Origin: Fulvivirga ligni
Lineage (GTDB): Bacteria > Bacteroidota > Bacteroidia > Cytophagales > Cyclobacteriaceae
DNA length: 64,000 bases
Assembly (NCBI RefSeq): GCF_021389935.1
Contig: NZ_CP089979.1
Location: forward strand, 2,337,001 to 2,401,000
Direction: 5' to 3'
Part shown: piece by piece, positions 16,001-25,647 of the stretch
Numbering within the stretch: the first letter of the stretch is position 1
Layout of the letters: each line of letters opens with the position of its first letter
Notes under the pieces: model-generated
What the model was told of the DNA's origin: nothing
The model's database searches: none
Seen by the model: only the letters and a program-made list of their open reading frames with translations
Position numbers and translations under genes: made by a program

Positions 16001-19000
16001 ATGAGGAGATTTTTATTAGTTGGCATTTTCGTGGCTTTATGTCTTACCGGGCGTAGCCAGAGCTACCAGAGGTTTACCTACGGTGTAAATGAAGGCCTTG
16101 TTACTCACCTGGTAAAAACCGCTGAATTTGACTCGTTGGGCTTTTTATGGATTGGTACTGATGAAGGCTTGGTGAGATATGATGGTAGAAATTTCCAGAA
16201 TAATCTCAATGCTACACCCAGCCGTTATATCAAAGATATTGTCAATGTAAACGGTAAAACCATTGTTATAAGTGACCTTGGCCTCACTGAAATCATACCC
16301 AGGCTTGATACAGCACGGTTCAAACCGCTGGTAAGTGGAACCAGAACTATGGAAGATAGTACGCTTTGGTATCCAAAAGACCTATATCAGGATAGTCGTG
16401 AGCGTGTTTGGATCTCTGAGCCAGGCAATGTGGTGAGAATGGATAATTCTTTCAAGCGCTTCAAAAGATATAAGTTTGGTAAGGAGGATTTTTCACACAG
16501 CTTTTTCTCTTCATTTACTTTTTTTGAGATAGGTTCCGAGCTCTTCGTTACTTCTCATGTTGGCAGAGTTTTTAAGTACAATGCCGAAAAAGATTCATTT
16601 GATTTGGTCGAGTTGGAAACTAAGGTGCCAATAAATGAGGTAAATACTGCTTGCAGTTTGGCAAATATGGCGCTCATTGGTGGGAGAAATGGAGTGCATA
16701 AAATATGGTATGAGGAAGACAAATTAAGGGCTCAGCTGATTGAAAGTATTGATATCAATATCATTTCCAAAATATTCCAGGTAGATGAAGAAACCTTGCT
16801 TGTAGGGAATTTTAGTACAGAATTGTTACAGGTGAGATTGCCAGATTTTAAAGTTGAAAACAGAATTAAAGTCTTCAGAAGTAATGACATCGTAGCCACT
16901 TATGATGGAAGCATTTGGGTAAGTTCAGATGAAGGTATCGTTCTATTCAAGAGAAATTTTTTCGGAAAGATTACACCTGATAATCATTATATAGAATCTA
17001 TTGTACCTGTAGGAAAGAGCCTCTACTACAGCTACAAAGATGGCTTTTTTAAGATAACAAGGAATAAGGGAGATTACGCTCAACACAGAATACTGGAAGG
17101 TAATAATGAGTATTTTTTAAGCATTGCAGGTGACACGTCAGATCTTTTTCTAAGCAATAAATCCGAAATTCTTCATTTGCAGGATGACCAGGTGGTAGAT
17201 ACATTAAGGCTGAACAGAGGAGATAAATTTGTTTTTTATCTCTATTATGATTCAGATAAGAATCTATGGGGACAGCAGGAGGACGCTTATGGTATTACAA
17301 AGATTGATCCAGATAAAAACATCACTCAATATAGTCAAGATCAGGGGTTAGATGCACGGGTAATATGTGCTTATGAGCTAAAGAACAGCATATTCTTCGG
17401 GACTATAGGAAATAGTTCGTATCTCTATGAGTATGATAAAAGTAGCAAAAAGTTTAAAAATGTGTCCGTTCCTCTGGGATTCAACACCACCACAGAATTT
17501 GAAATAAATGATATTATTTCAAAAAATGATACCCTCTGGATGGCTTCATCCTGTGGTTTAGTCTATTATGCTAATCATGAGATTAACAGATTAAATACCG
17601 GTAGTATGACCGAGCTACCTGTAAAGGCAGTGAGCTGTGAGGGAGATTACCTTTGGCTTTCAAATACCCAAGGTGTTTTAAGAATCAATCTAAAAGATAA
17701 AAGTAACGTTATTGCTTTCAATGAAAACACAGGATTACCATCAAGATCAGGTAATAGTCAGGCACTGAGGGTGGATAATTATGGAACTAAATGGGTGGGA
17801 ACGGCTAATGGGATTTCTTATTCACTAAGCAATAATCAGGAATTTTATAAGACTAAGACTCCGATCTTGACATTCATTTTAATGAATGGTCGGGGAATAC
17901 CGTTATATGATTTGGGAAAGGAACCACTTCCGAATAAAGCCTTCCTGGAGCTAAGTGTGATATCTCTCACCTTTCCAGGCAAGCTACTCAGATATCAATA
18001 CAAATTAGATGACGCAGAAGACTGGATAGATGCAGGTGCTGAGCATTATTATACCATGACAGACCTTGAAGCAGGTGAACATGTGGTGCAAGCCAGGGTA
18101 AAGCAAAGAGGTAATTACTTATGGAGTGATCCGGCTACGTATCATTTCACAGTATCTAAACCACTGTATTTAGAGTGGTGGTTCATTTGCCTTATCATTT
18201 TTAGTGTGGCCTTACTTATAGCCATTGCCTATCAGATTTATAACCGCAGGCTCATAAGAACCAGACAGCGGTTAAATTCCCTGGTGGAGGAGCGTACGGC
18301 GCAATTAAGGCATTCTAATGATGAGTTGATGCGGACCAATAAAGAGCTTGACATGTTCGTGTACTCCGCTTCCCATGACTTAAAAGCACCGCTGTCTTCC
18401 ATGATTGGTCTGCTCAACATTTATGACATGGAAACCAGTGAGGAGGTGAGAAGAGACCTGATTTCCAGAATGCGTCAGAGCATATTTAAGCTGGATTCTT
18501 TTATTAAAGACGTCATTGCCTACTCTAAAAATTCCAGATTGGAAATCATAAAAGAACCAGTGGACTTTGATGTGGTGATTAAAGAAGTGCTGGATTCTTA
18601 TAAGTATTTGGATCACTACAATGATATTTTCTACGATATTCAGGTAGAACAGAAGTTATACGTTTCAGATAAAAATCGGATAAGAATCATATTTAATAAT
18701 CTCATTTCCAATAGTATAAGATATTGTGATCTATCCAAAGAGCGGCCTTTCATCTATATCCGAGTATCTGAAAGTTATGGTAAAATAATTATTGAGGTGG
18801 AGGATAACGGTATGGGTATATCTGACCAACACCTGAAAAGAATATTTGAGATGTTCTATCGTGCTGATGAGTCTAGTGCAGGCTCTGGATTGGGATTATA
18901 CATCGTAAGAGAGGCCATCAACCTTTTGGGAGGATATATTAATGTGGCGTCAACTCCTGATATTGGCACCACATTCATCATACAGCTGCCTAATTATAAA

Positions 19001-19006
19001 GATTGA
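16001..19006 (+). CDS. Two-component propeller sensor histidine kinase
   Basis: Membrane sensor kinase of 1001 residues. A signal peptide (1-19) leads into a periplasmic double beta-propeller (about 20-640) with repeats of the type [16 protein letters not shown]. Then come a Y_Y_Y domain (about 650-715), one membrane helix (about 725-747), a coiled segment, a HisKA domain with His792 in [10 protein letters not shown] and a HATPase domain (N-box [12 protein letters not shown]-boxes EDNGMGIS and GSGLGLYIV). It stops after the ATPase, so it lacks the receiver and AraC domains of the classical hybrid systems that sense glycans. No response regulator is adjacent. Its last 13 bases overlap the convergent zinc peptidase gene. 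Confidence 0.93.
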   Translation: MRRFLLVGIFVALCLTGRSQSYQRFTYGVNEGLVTHLVKTAEFDSLGFLWIGTDEGLVRYDGRNFQNNLNATPSRYIKDIVNVNGKTIVISDLGLTEIIPRLDTARFKPLVSGTRTMEDSTLWYPKDLYQDSRERVWISEPGNVVRMDNSFKRFKRYKFGKEDFSHSFFSSFTFFEIGSELFVTSHVGRVFKYNAEKDSFDLVELETKVPINEVNTACSLANMALIGGRNGVHKIWYEEDKLRAQLIESIDINIISKIFQVDEETLLVGNFSTELLQVRLPDFKVENRIKVFRSNDIVATYDGSIWVSSDEGIVLFKRNFFGKITPDNHYIESIVPVGKSLYYSYKDGFFKITRNKGDYAQHRILEGNNEYFLSIAGDTSDLFLSNKSEILHLQDDQVVDTLRLNRGDKFVFYLYYDSDKNLWGQQEDAYGITKIDPDKNITQYSQDQGLDARVICAYELKNSIFFGTIGNSSYLYEYDKSSKKFKNVSVPLGFNTTTEFEINDIISKNDTLWMASSCGLVYYANHEINRLNTGSMTELPVKAVSCEGDYLWLSNTQGVLRINLKDKSNVIAFNENTGLPSRSGNSQALRVDNYGTKWVGTANGISYSLSNNQEFYKTKTPILTFILMNGRGIPLYDLGKEPLPNKAFLELSVISLTFPGKLLRYQYKLDDAEDWIDAGAEHYYTMTDLEAGEHVVQARVKQRGNYLWSDPATYHFTVSKPLYLEWWFICLIIFSVALLIAIAYQIYNRRLIRTRQRLNSLVEERTAQLRHSNDELMRTNKELDMFVYSASHDLKAPLSSMIGLLNIYDMETSEEVRRDLISRMRQSIFKLDSFIKDVIAYSKNSRLEIIKEPVDFDVVIKEVLDSYKYLDHYNDIFYDIQVEQKLYVSDKNRIRIIFNNLISNSIRYCDLSKERPFIYIRVSESYGKIIIEVEDNGMGISDQHLKRIFEMFYRADESSAGSGLGLYIVREAINLLGGYINVASTPDIGTTFIIQLPNYKD

Positions 19007-19827
19007 GCTTTGAAGGTATCACCATCTTCTAATTGACCGCTAACAAAGCCTTTTTTGAACCACCTTACACGTTGCTCAGAAGTGCCGTGGGTAAAGGCAT
19101 CAGGTACTACATAACCTTGGGATTTTTTCTGGAGACGGTCATCACCAATGGCGTTGGCAGCATTAAGCGCTTCTTCAATGTCTCCTTCCTCAAGCATTTG
19201 AAAATCATTTTGAGCATAATGAGCCCACATTCCGGCCAAATAGTCGGCCTGTAATTCTAGCTTTACGGATAAAGCATTATATTCTGTTTGAGATAAGGAG
19301 CCTCTCTGTGCCTGCACTTGTTTGCTTATGCCCAATAAATTTTGAATATGATGCCCCACCTCATGTGCCACAACATAGGCCATGGCAAAATCTCCTGGTG
19401 CATTCAGCTCATTTTTCATCTGCTGGTAGAAACTCAGATCTATATAAACTTTGGAGTCTGCAGGACAGTAAAATGGACCTACCGCAGCACTGGCACCACC
19501 ACAAGCAGATTGTACTGCACCAGTAAAGTAGACTAAGTTAGGTTCTTGATACACATCACCTCTCTCTTGAAACACTTCATGCCACACATCTTCAGTGTTG
19601 GCAAGCACCACACCTACCATTTCTGCTAACTCTTCTTCCTCAGCCGTAGCTTCATAACCACTGGATGAGGTGTCTTGCTGCATAAGCGCAGAAGGATCGC
19701 CTCCCATTACTAAATAAAGTATCACAAGGATAACTCCACCAATGCCGCCACCTACGGCAACTCTACCGCCTGACCGCCCTCGGCGATCTTCGATATTAGA
19801 ACTAGATCTGCGTCCACGCCATTTCAT
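18994..19827 (-). CDS. YpfJ-type neutral zinc metallopeptidase
   Basis: Membrane-anchored peptidase of the KPN_02809/YpfJ family (Zn_peptidase), 277 residues. An Arg-rich N-terminus (MKWRGRRSS) is followed by one Gly/Val-rich membrane helix (about 24-41). The zinc motif HEVGHH has His155, Glu156 and His159, and the third ligand is expected in [14 protein letters not shown] near 194. The C-terminal [17 protein letters not shown] is typical of the family. Substrates are unknown. The gene has no operon partner in the same direction nearby and its 3' end overlaps the sensor kinase gene by 13 bases. Confidence 0.92.
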   Translation of the reverse strand: MKWRGRRSSSNIEDRRGRSGGRVAVGGGIGGVILVILYLVMGGDPSALMQQDTSSSGYEATAEEEELAEMVGVVLANTEDVWHEVFQERGDVYQEPNLVYFTGAVQSACGGASAAVGPFYCPADSKVYIDLSFYQQMKNELNAPGDFAMAYVVAHEVGHHIQNLLGISKQVQAQRGSLSQTEYNALSVKLELQADYLAGMWAHYAQNDFQMLEEGDIEEALNAANAIGDDRLQKKSQGYVVPDAFTHGTSEQRVRWFKKGFVSGQLEDGDTFKAQSL

Positions 19828-19881
19828 ATGCTATAAAAGCATTTTAAGGTGGTTTTGTTTAAAACTGCCTGGTTTTAAACT

Positions 19882-19918
19882 AAAAAAGCACGGAGACTGA
19901 GGGTTTCCGTGCTTTTTT
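19882..19918 (-). terminator. Rho-independent terminator after the PKD lipoprotein gene
   Basis: Inverted repeat AAAAAAGCACGGA / TCCGTGCTTTTTT around an 11-nt loop, with A and T runs on its two flanks. It lies just downstream of the minus-strand lipoprotein gene. Confidence 0.85.
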
Positions 19919-19934
19919 TATTGTTATTTCTGAG

Positions 19935-20720
19935 TTAGTATTTCTGAACTTTGATATCCACTAATAAGCGGTCGCTATTCACAGCCTTAGTTTTAATGGC
20001 ACCTTTTCTTCCATCAGCCAGTTGAAAAAGGACTACATTTGGGATAGAGCTATTGCCAAAGCTATCTTCCGTACCATCAATAGTAAGATCAGCTAATTCA
20101 GAATCATCAGCCATAGCATCAAATTGCGTAGCATTGAAAGTTGGTTCAGATTCGTAATTAATTACTTGAGTAACAGTAGCATTAGGAACATTATAATCTT
20201 CGGCAGAAGGGCTTTCGAAGTAGTACATTGTGTTGCCCATGCTACCAAATGCAAGACCTATCGATGCTCCATTCGCCTCGGTTATCTCACTGTCTTTGTA
20301 AATTTTCCCATCTTCAAAAGAGAATAGACGGCCATAGGTATCATCACCTGCATCTAATCCAAATTCTAGGTCAGTGTACGTAACAATGGCGTTATTACCA
20401 GAAATAGTAACTGTTTGCGTCATTTGATCTTGCTCGCTACCATTGCTAGCCACTAAACTAATTTCAAGGCTACCTGTTTTATCCACTGTGATACTTGGAG
20501 CTTCGTCAGTAGAAGTTTCAAGGTTAGAACCTTCACCGAAAGTCCATACATAGGTTCCGGCATCAGTAGAGTTATTTGTTATAGTTACAGTGGCATTAGG
20601 CGCATCTCCACTTACTGTTGCAGTGAAATCAGCCACAGGAGCTTTAGTTTCATTATCGTCAGAACATGAGTAAAAAAATACTACACTTACTAAAAGTAAA
20701 AGTTTTGATAGTTGCTTCAT
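19935..20720 (-). CDS. PKD-domain lipoprotein
   Basis: Predicted surface or periplasmic lipoprotein of 261 residues. A signal peptide ends in the lipobox FYSCSDD with the acylated Cys at about 19, followed by acidic residues. A PKD-like domain (about 27-112) has the signature ADFTATVSG and YVWTFGEGS. The remaining about 145 residues are not a family I recognise; they are acidic and beta-rich. It is a single-gene unit with its own terminator. The PKD domain suggests a role in adhesion or polymer binding, without evidence for a ligand. Confidence 0.85.
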   Translation of the reverse strand: MKQLSKLLLLVSVVFFYSCSDDNETKAPVADFTATVSGDAPNATVTITNNSTDAGTYVWTFGEGSNLETSTDEAPSITVDKTGSLEISLVASNGSEQDQMTQTVTISGNNAIVTYTDLEFGLDAGDDTYGRLFSFEDGKIYKDSEITEANGASIGLAFGSMGNTMYYFESPSAEDYNVPNATVTQVINYESEPTFNATQFDAMADDSELADLTIDGTEDSFGNSSIPNVVLFQLADGRKGAIKTKAVNSDRLLVDIKVQKY

Positions 20721-20923
20721 GATTTAAAAAATTGAATAATTAAAACTTTGTTTTTTCTAAAAATATTTATGCCAGTGTATTCTTTGAAATCTGTTTAAGT
20801 AACTGGTGCTTACGGATTAAATGATATTTAATCAGGGGTTTATTGTCATATTTAATGTTATAGTTTAAGTTAATTTAATGGTATTGATTGCAACTTTTTG
20901 GTCAAATACTTTTATTTTAAAGC

Positions 20924-21502
20924 ATGAACCAAGCAGATATAAAATCAATACCCATTCATTACTCGTCTTTAGTTGCCAAGTGTAAGGAGGAAGGTTTCAC
21001 TATGCCTTCAGATATCTACATAGGTACGCTCCTTACAACATTAATTTCCTCTAAGCCAAAAGCAAGAGTACTCGAGCTGGGCACAGGCATAGGTCTGTCA
21101 CTCGCCTGGATGGTAGATGGCCTTGACGATGATGCCTCGATAATAAGTATTGATAACGATCCTAAGCTTATCGAAATAGCTCAAAGTTTCTTTGGTGAAG
21201 ATAAAAGAGTGGAACTGCTATGTGCGGATGGCACTGAATGGATCAAAAATTATCAGGGAGAGCCTTTTGATTTGATTTTTGCGGACGCCTGGCCAGGAAA
21301 ATACTCTGAGTTGAACGAAACCATCTCGATGATAAAGAAAGGCGGATTTTACATCATTGATGACATGACAGAGCAACCCAACTGGCCGGAAGGACATGCT
21401 GAAAAGGCTAAAAAGCTGGTATCCGACCTAGAGGCAAGGGAGGACTTGATAATCACTAAGATGGTATGGTCTACCGGAGTTATGATTTGTGTGAAGAAGT
21501 GA
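20924..21502 (+). CDS. Class I SAM-dependent methyltransferase (O-methyltransferase-like)
   Basis: Cytoplasmic methyltransferase of 192 residues with the Rossmann motif I VLELGTGIGLSLAW, an acidic motif II (SIDNDPKLIE), motif CADGTEW and the post-IV FDLIFADAWPGKYSE. The arrangement is close to methyltransferases of the O-methyltransferase 3 type, with a metal-site Asp pair in IIDDM. The substrate is not evident. It stands alone between the lipoprotein gene and the arginine operon, which converges on it across a 97-bp gap with two hairpins. Confidence 0.85.
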   Translation: MNQADIKSIPIHYSSLVAKCKEEGFTMPSDIYIGTLLTTLISSKPKARVLELGTGIGLSLAWMVDGLDDDASIISIDNDPKLIEIAQSFFGEDKRVELLCADGTEWIKNYQGEPFDLIFADAWPGKYSELNETISMIKKGGFYIIDDMTEQPNWPEGHAEKAKKLVSDLEAREDLIITKMVWSTGVMICVKK

Positions 21503-21508
21503 AAGATA

Positions 21509-21581
21509 ATCACCTCTTCCAAACCTCGAAGAGGTGATACAATTTTAAAAAGTAAGGCCTTATATATAACCCCGAAGGGGT
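21509..21581. terminator. Two hairpins between converging genes
   Basis: An 11-bp perfect inverted repeat (21509-21519 with 21528-21538) is followed by a short ACCCC-gaa-GGGGT hairpin (21569-21581). There is no long T-run, so they may be weak or factor-dependent terminators for the methyltransferase and the arginine operon. Confidence 0.5.
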
Positions 21582-21599
21582 GTAATTATACCACTCAGC

Positions 21600-22883
21600 T
21601 TAGCTTAAAGCCTTCTCCATTTTCTCTACAATCTTATCATTGCAAAGATTACCGATGCTTCCTTCATGAGTATGATGAACCTCTTTACTCGGTGAATATT
21701 TGCCTTCTTCAATCTCTTTACCCACTTTTTGGTAAGCCTCACGGAATGAAAGTCCATTTTGAACCTCTTTGTTCACCACCTCTACGCTGTACAAGTAATC
21801 GTATTTCGGATCATTAATGGCATCTTCGTTTACAATAATGTGCTGTAGCATAAACTCACATATCTGCAGGCATGATTTTAACTCAAAAAGGCCTGCAAAC
21901 AGGCTCTCTTTAAGAAGTTGGAAATCACGATGGTATCCACTTGGTAAGTTGTTGGTAATCAGCATTAGTTCTGTTGGTAATGCCTGTATTTTATTGCATT
22001 TACCTCTGATGAGTTCAAATACATCAGGGTTCTTTTTATGAGGCATGATGCTGGATCCTGTAGTCAGGTGAGCCGGGAAAGTAAGGAAACCAAAATTCTG
22101 ACTCATATAGAGGCAAACGTCCATAGCGAATTTTGACAATGTTCCAGCAGTACTAGCCAGAGCAAAACTCACTGACTTTTCTAATTTACCACGGCTCATT
22201 TGAGCGGCTACTGAGTTGAATTTCAGTGTACTAAATTCCATTTTCTGGGTAGTAGAAGTCCTGTTAATAGGAAAAGAACTACCATAACCAGCGGCGGAAC
22301 CCAACGGATTTTGATCAGAAATTTTAAACGCGGCATTCAAGAAATGAACGTCATCAACCAAAGCTTCTGCATAAGCGCCAAACCACATTCCAAAGGATGA
22401 TGGCATAGCTATTTGCAAGTGAGTATAGCCAGGAATTAGAATACCTTTATGCTCATTGCTCAGCGCAATAAGTCTGTCAAAAAGGTTTTTCACTAATGAT
22501 TTAATGGTGCCAATCTCTTCTTTGCAGAAAAGGTGCATATCCACTAAAACCTGATCATTTCTGGAACGGGCAGTATGGATTTTTTTGCCTGCTTCGCCTA
22601 ATTTCAGCGTGAGCTCATGCTCTATTTTAGAATGGACATCCTCAAAATTCTCATCAATGCTGAAGTTGCCTTCTTCTATATTTTTAAGAATAACTCTTAT
22701 CTCCTTATCAATGCCTTTGATGTCTTCATCTGTTAAAATGCCCACCTCATGAAGCATTTGAGCATGTGCCAGCGATCCTAAAGCATCATATTTTGCCAGA
22801 TGCAGATCGAGCTCACGGTCATTGCCTACGGTAAATTCTTCAACAGCAGTTTCTATTTTATATCCTTTGTCCCAAAGTTTCAT
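21600..22883 (-). CDS. argH: Argininosuccinate lyase
   Basis: Last enzyme of arginine synthesis, which splits argininosuccinate to arginine and fumarate. The fumarase-superfamily signature GSSIMPHKKNPD lies near 275-288, and the active-site His region HSKIEHELTLKLG and the ARSRNDQ block are present. The length of 427 is a little shorter than the usual about 460. It is the last gene of the long minus-strand arg operon and starts 3 bases after the M20 deacylase gene. Regulation is expected from the leader far upstream at 30.6-30.9 kb. Confidence 0.95.
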   Translation of the reverse strand: MKLWDKGYKIETAVEEFTVGNDRELDLHLAKYDALGSLAHAQMLHEVGILTDEDIKGIDKEIRVILKNIEEGNFSIDENFEDVHSKIEHELTLKLGEAGKKIHTARSRNDQVLVDMHLFCKEEIGTIKSLVKNLFDRLIALSNEHKGILIPGYTHLQIAMPSSFGMWFGAYAEALVDDVHFLNAAFKISDQNPLGSAAGYGSSFPINRTSTTQKMEFSTLKFNSVAAQMSRGKLEKSVSFALASTAGTLSKFAMDVCLYMSQNFGFLTFPAHLTTGSSIMPHKKNPDVFELIRGKCNKIQALPTELMLITNNLPSGYHRDFQLLKESLFAGLFELKSCLQICEFMLQHIIVNEDAINDPKYDYLYSVEVVNKEVQNGLSFREAYQKVGKEIEEGKYSPSKEVHHTHEGSIGNLCNDKIVEKMEKALS

Positions 22884-22886
22884 TCT

Positions 22887-23945
22887 TCAGTTTTTTAAAA
22901 ATCTTTCTAATAAATCAATATAGGTATCAATACCTTCTTCTATCTGCTTCACATAGATGAACTCATCGGCCGAATGTGACCGCTCTGAGTCTCCAGGGCC
23001 CAGCTTTATGCTAGGCGCATTGATCAGCGCCTGATCAGACATGGTTGGTGAGCCATAAGTCTTCATGCCCTTTTCAATGGCTATCTTGACTATCGGATGC
23101 TCCAGACTAATACCCGATGGCTTCAATCGTGTAGAACGAGCAGTAACTTCGCTCGAAGTATGTTCACTGATGATTTGCAGTATTTCTTCATGGCTGTAAG
23201 TATCTGTTAATCTTACATCAACCACAAAATGGCATTCGTCAGGCACCACATTGTGCTGAGTTCCTGCGTTTACCTGAGTCACGTTCATATGCACGGGGCC
23301 CAGAGTAGGGGAGACTTGAGCAAATTCATACTTTCTGAACCACTCAATGTCTTTTATGGCTTTATAAATGGCATTCTCACCTTCATTCCTGGCGGCATGT
23401 CCGGCTTTCCCTCTAGCTACACAGTCTAGCACCATCAGTCCTTTTTCAGAAACGGCCAGATCCATACTAGTTGGTTCGCCCACTATCGCCAAATCTATTT
23501 CACCCAAGCTGGGTAAAATGCTTTCTACACCATCTTTACCTGACACTTCTTCTTCAGCCGTGGCGGCATAGATCAAATTATGACTTAAGCCTTCCTGATC
23601 ATAAAAATGAAGGAATGTAGCTAGCAACGAAACTAATGGTCCGCCAGCATCATTACTGCCCAGTCCATAGAGTTTTCCATCAATCACCTCCGCTAGATGT
23701 GGGTCTCTGGTGTAGCTGGCATTTGGCTTTACTGTATCATGATGAGAGTTGAGTAAAAGTGTGGGTTTGTCTGCCGAAAAATGCTTATTCTTCGCCCAGA
23801 CATTGTTTTTGCTTCGCTCACAGGCAATACCCCTTCCATTCAAAAATTCTTCCATGAGATCAGCTGTTTTATCCTCTTCTCTGGAAAATGATGGAATGTT
23901 AATCAGGGATTTCAGTAAGCTAATCGCTTCTTCTGTTAAACTCAT
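22887..23945 (-). CDS. argE: M20 peptidase-family deacylase, N-acylcitrulline/N-acylornithine deacylase (ArgE-like)
   Basis: Zinc hydrolase of 352 residues that should remove the acyl group from N-acylcitrulline. Motifs are LNSHHDTVKP (His68-His69-Asp70) and ATAEEEVSG with the catalytic Glu pair near 127-130. The dimerisation domain lies at about 170-275 and the C-terminal His motif in ERSHSADEFI. It overlaps argB by 4 bases. Because the operon encodes an N-acylornithine carbamoyltransferase, the natural substrate is probably N-acetyl- or N-succinyl-citrulline and not acetylornithine. The acyl group cannot be read from this sequence. Confidence 0.9.
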   Translation of the reverse strand: MSLTEEAISLLKSLINIPSFSREEDKTADLMEEFLNGRGIACERSKNNVWAKNKHFSADKPTLLLNSHHDTVKPNASYTRDPHLAEVIDGKLYGLGSNDAGGPLVSLLATFLHFYDQEGLSHNLIYAATAEEEVSGKDGVESILPSLGEIDLAIVGEPTSMDLAVSEKGLMVLDCVARGKAGHAARNEGENAIYKAIKDIEWFRKYEFAQVSPTLGPVHMNVTQVNAGTQHNVVPDECHFVVDVRLTDTYSHEEILQIISEHTSSEVTARSTRLKPSGISLEHPIVKIAIEKGMKTYGSPTMSDQALINAPSIKLGPGDSERSHSADEFIYVKQIEEGIDTYIDLLERFLKN

Positions 23946-24715
23946 AACAAGCTGGTACCTAATGGTGATGTCAAATTCAAAGCATGTTTTACGGTTACGT
24001 TCACGCCTTGTCTTTTGGCAAGAAAAGCATTGTCAAGCTTTGGTATCATGCCTTGATGAATAACACCATCATCCTTTAATTGCTGAAAGTGAAGATAATT
24101 CAACTCACGGATGAGCGTGTTGTCATCTTCAACATCCAATAAAACACCATTTTTTTCGAAGCAATATATCAGCTCAGTATCATAACCTTCAGAAAGAGCT
24201 ATGGCCAAAGAAGAGGCCATGGTATCGGCATTCGTATTAAGCAAATGCCCCTGATTATCATGGGTTAAGGCACAGAATACTGGCACTAGTCCGCCATCTA
24301 TCAGGTAGCTTAGTCTCTCGGTATTGATATGGGAAGTATCTATATCACCAACAAAGCCATAGTCAATGTCATTGACAGGCCTTTTATTGGCAGGAATAGT
24401 ATTGGCATCCGCTCCGGTTAGCCCAATGGCATCGGTACCATAGCTTTGCAGAATGGCTATTACGTTTTTGTTCACTAATCCACCATACACCATAGTAACT
24501 ACTTCCAGGGTAGCGGCATCAGTAATGCGCCTGCCATCCACCATTTGAGTAGGTATTTTTAATCTTTTAGAAATGTCAGACGCAATTTTACCACCTCCAT
24601 GGACTAAAAGCTTAGCACCCTCCAGCTGACCAAACTCTTTAAGTACAGTTTGTAACATTTCGGGGTCATCAATTACGTTTCCTCCTATTTTTACTATGGT
24701 TAGTTTGGGCTTCAT
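23942..24715 (-). CDS. argB: N-acylglutamate kinase
   Basis: Amino-acid kinase that phosphorylates N-acetyl- or N-succinyl-glutamate, second step of arginine synthesis. 257 residues, with the N-terminal phosphate-binding VKIGGNVID, the LVHGGGKIASD motif, substrate contacts in DGRRITDAATLEVV and the NTNADTMASSLA block. It lacks the N-terminal helix found in arginine-inhibited hexameric forms, so feedback inhibition at this step is less likely. It overlaps the genes on both sides by 4 bases (argF' upstream, argE downstream), which indicates translational coupling. Confidence 0.95.
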   Translation of the reverse strand: MKPKLTIVKIGGNVIDDPEMLQTVLKEFGQLEGAKLLVHGGGKIASDISKRLKIPTQMVDGRRITDAATLEVVTMVYGGLVNKNVIAILQSYGTDAIGLTGADANTIPANKRPVNDIDYGFVGDIDTSHINTERLSYLIDGGLVPVFCALTHDNQGHLLNTNADTMASSLAIALSEGYDTELIYCFEKNGVLLDVEDDNTLIRELNYLHFQQLKDDGVIHQGMIPKLDNAFLAKRQGVNVTVKHALNLTSPLGTSLL

Positions 24716-25647
24716 AGATTTTCTAAAATTTCCTTCAACACGGCCTGTGCGGCATATTCTCTATTTTTTGCTTCCTGATAAACAATAGAATTGTCTATTA
24801 CGTCATCAGTGGCTATTACATTTCTTCTTATAGGTAAGCAATGCATAAACTTACCATTGTTTGTGAGCGCCATTTTTTCTGAAGTGATTCTCCAGTCTTC
24901 TTTCACCTCAGGTTTTTCACCATAATGGTGATAGCTGCTCCAGTTTTTTGCATAAATAATATCAGCCCCACTAAAAGCTTCCTCCTGATCATGCGTAACG
25001 TTAGCTCCAGCCATAAATTCATCGGCCAGTTCATACCCTTTTGGGCAGGCTATAGTGAGCTCTGCATCAGTTACTTTTACCCACTCGGCAAATGAATTAG
25101 GTACTGCCTGAGGCAAAATACGTGGATGTGGAGCCCAACTTAATACTACCTTTGGTTTTTTGACGCCAATTTCCTCAATAGTCACTAAATCAGCCAATGA
25201 TTGCAGCGGGTGGCGTGTTGCCGACTCCAGGCTTACAATGGGCACATCACTATATTTTATGAAGTTAGATATTACTTCTTCGTTATAATCTGAATCTCTA
25301 TCCTTAAGGCCAGGGAAGGTTCTTACACCCAGTATATCCACATACTGGCTCATCACTTTCACCGCGTCTTTAATATGTTCCTGACTGTCACCATCCATCA
25401 CGGCTCCGTCATTAAACTCTATCTTCCAGCCGTCCTTATCAATATTCATGTTGATCACATTCATACCCAGGTTCATGGCCGCCTTTTGGGTACTCATCCT
25501 TGTCCTTAAGCTGGGGTTGAAGAATACCAACCCCATGGTTTTGTTTTTTCCTATCTGGTTAGAAAATGGATCTTTTTTTAATTCTAATGCTTTTTTAACT
25601 AACCCTTTCGGGTCTTCTGTGTCCTTAACGGATATGAATTGCTTCAT
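24712..25647 (-). CDS. argF': N-acylornithine carbamoyltransferase (ArgF')
   Basis: Carbamoyltransferase of 311 residues of the acetyl/succinyl-ornithine class, which carbamoylates the acylated intermediate before deacylation. The carbamoyl-phosphate motif reads FNPSLRTRMSTQKA instead of the STRT of true ornithine enzymes, and WAPHPRILPQAVPNSFAEW and MHCLPIRRN are typical of the class. The residue that separates acetyl (Glu) from succinyl (Pro) enzymes aligns, from memory of the Bacteroides fragilis enzyme, with Gln89 in DSQEHIKDA, so it has neither. Its start overlaps argD by 23 bases. Confidence 0.92.
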   Translation of the reverse strand: MKQFISVKDTEDPKGLVKKALELKKDPFSNQIGKNKTMGLVFFNPSLRTRMSTQKAAMNLGMNVINMNIDKDGWKIEFNDGAVMDGDSQEHIKDAVKVMSQYVDILGVRTFPGLKDRDSDYNEEVISNFIKYSDVPIVSLESATRHPLQSLADLVTIEEIGVKKPKVVLSWAPHPRILPQAVPNSFAEWVKVTDAELTIACPKGYELADEFMAGANVTHDQEEAFSGADIIYAKNWSSYHHYGEKPEVKEDWRITSEKMALTNNGKFMHCLPIRRNVIATDDVIDNSIVYQEAKNREYAAQAVLKEILENL

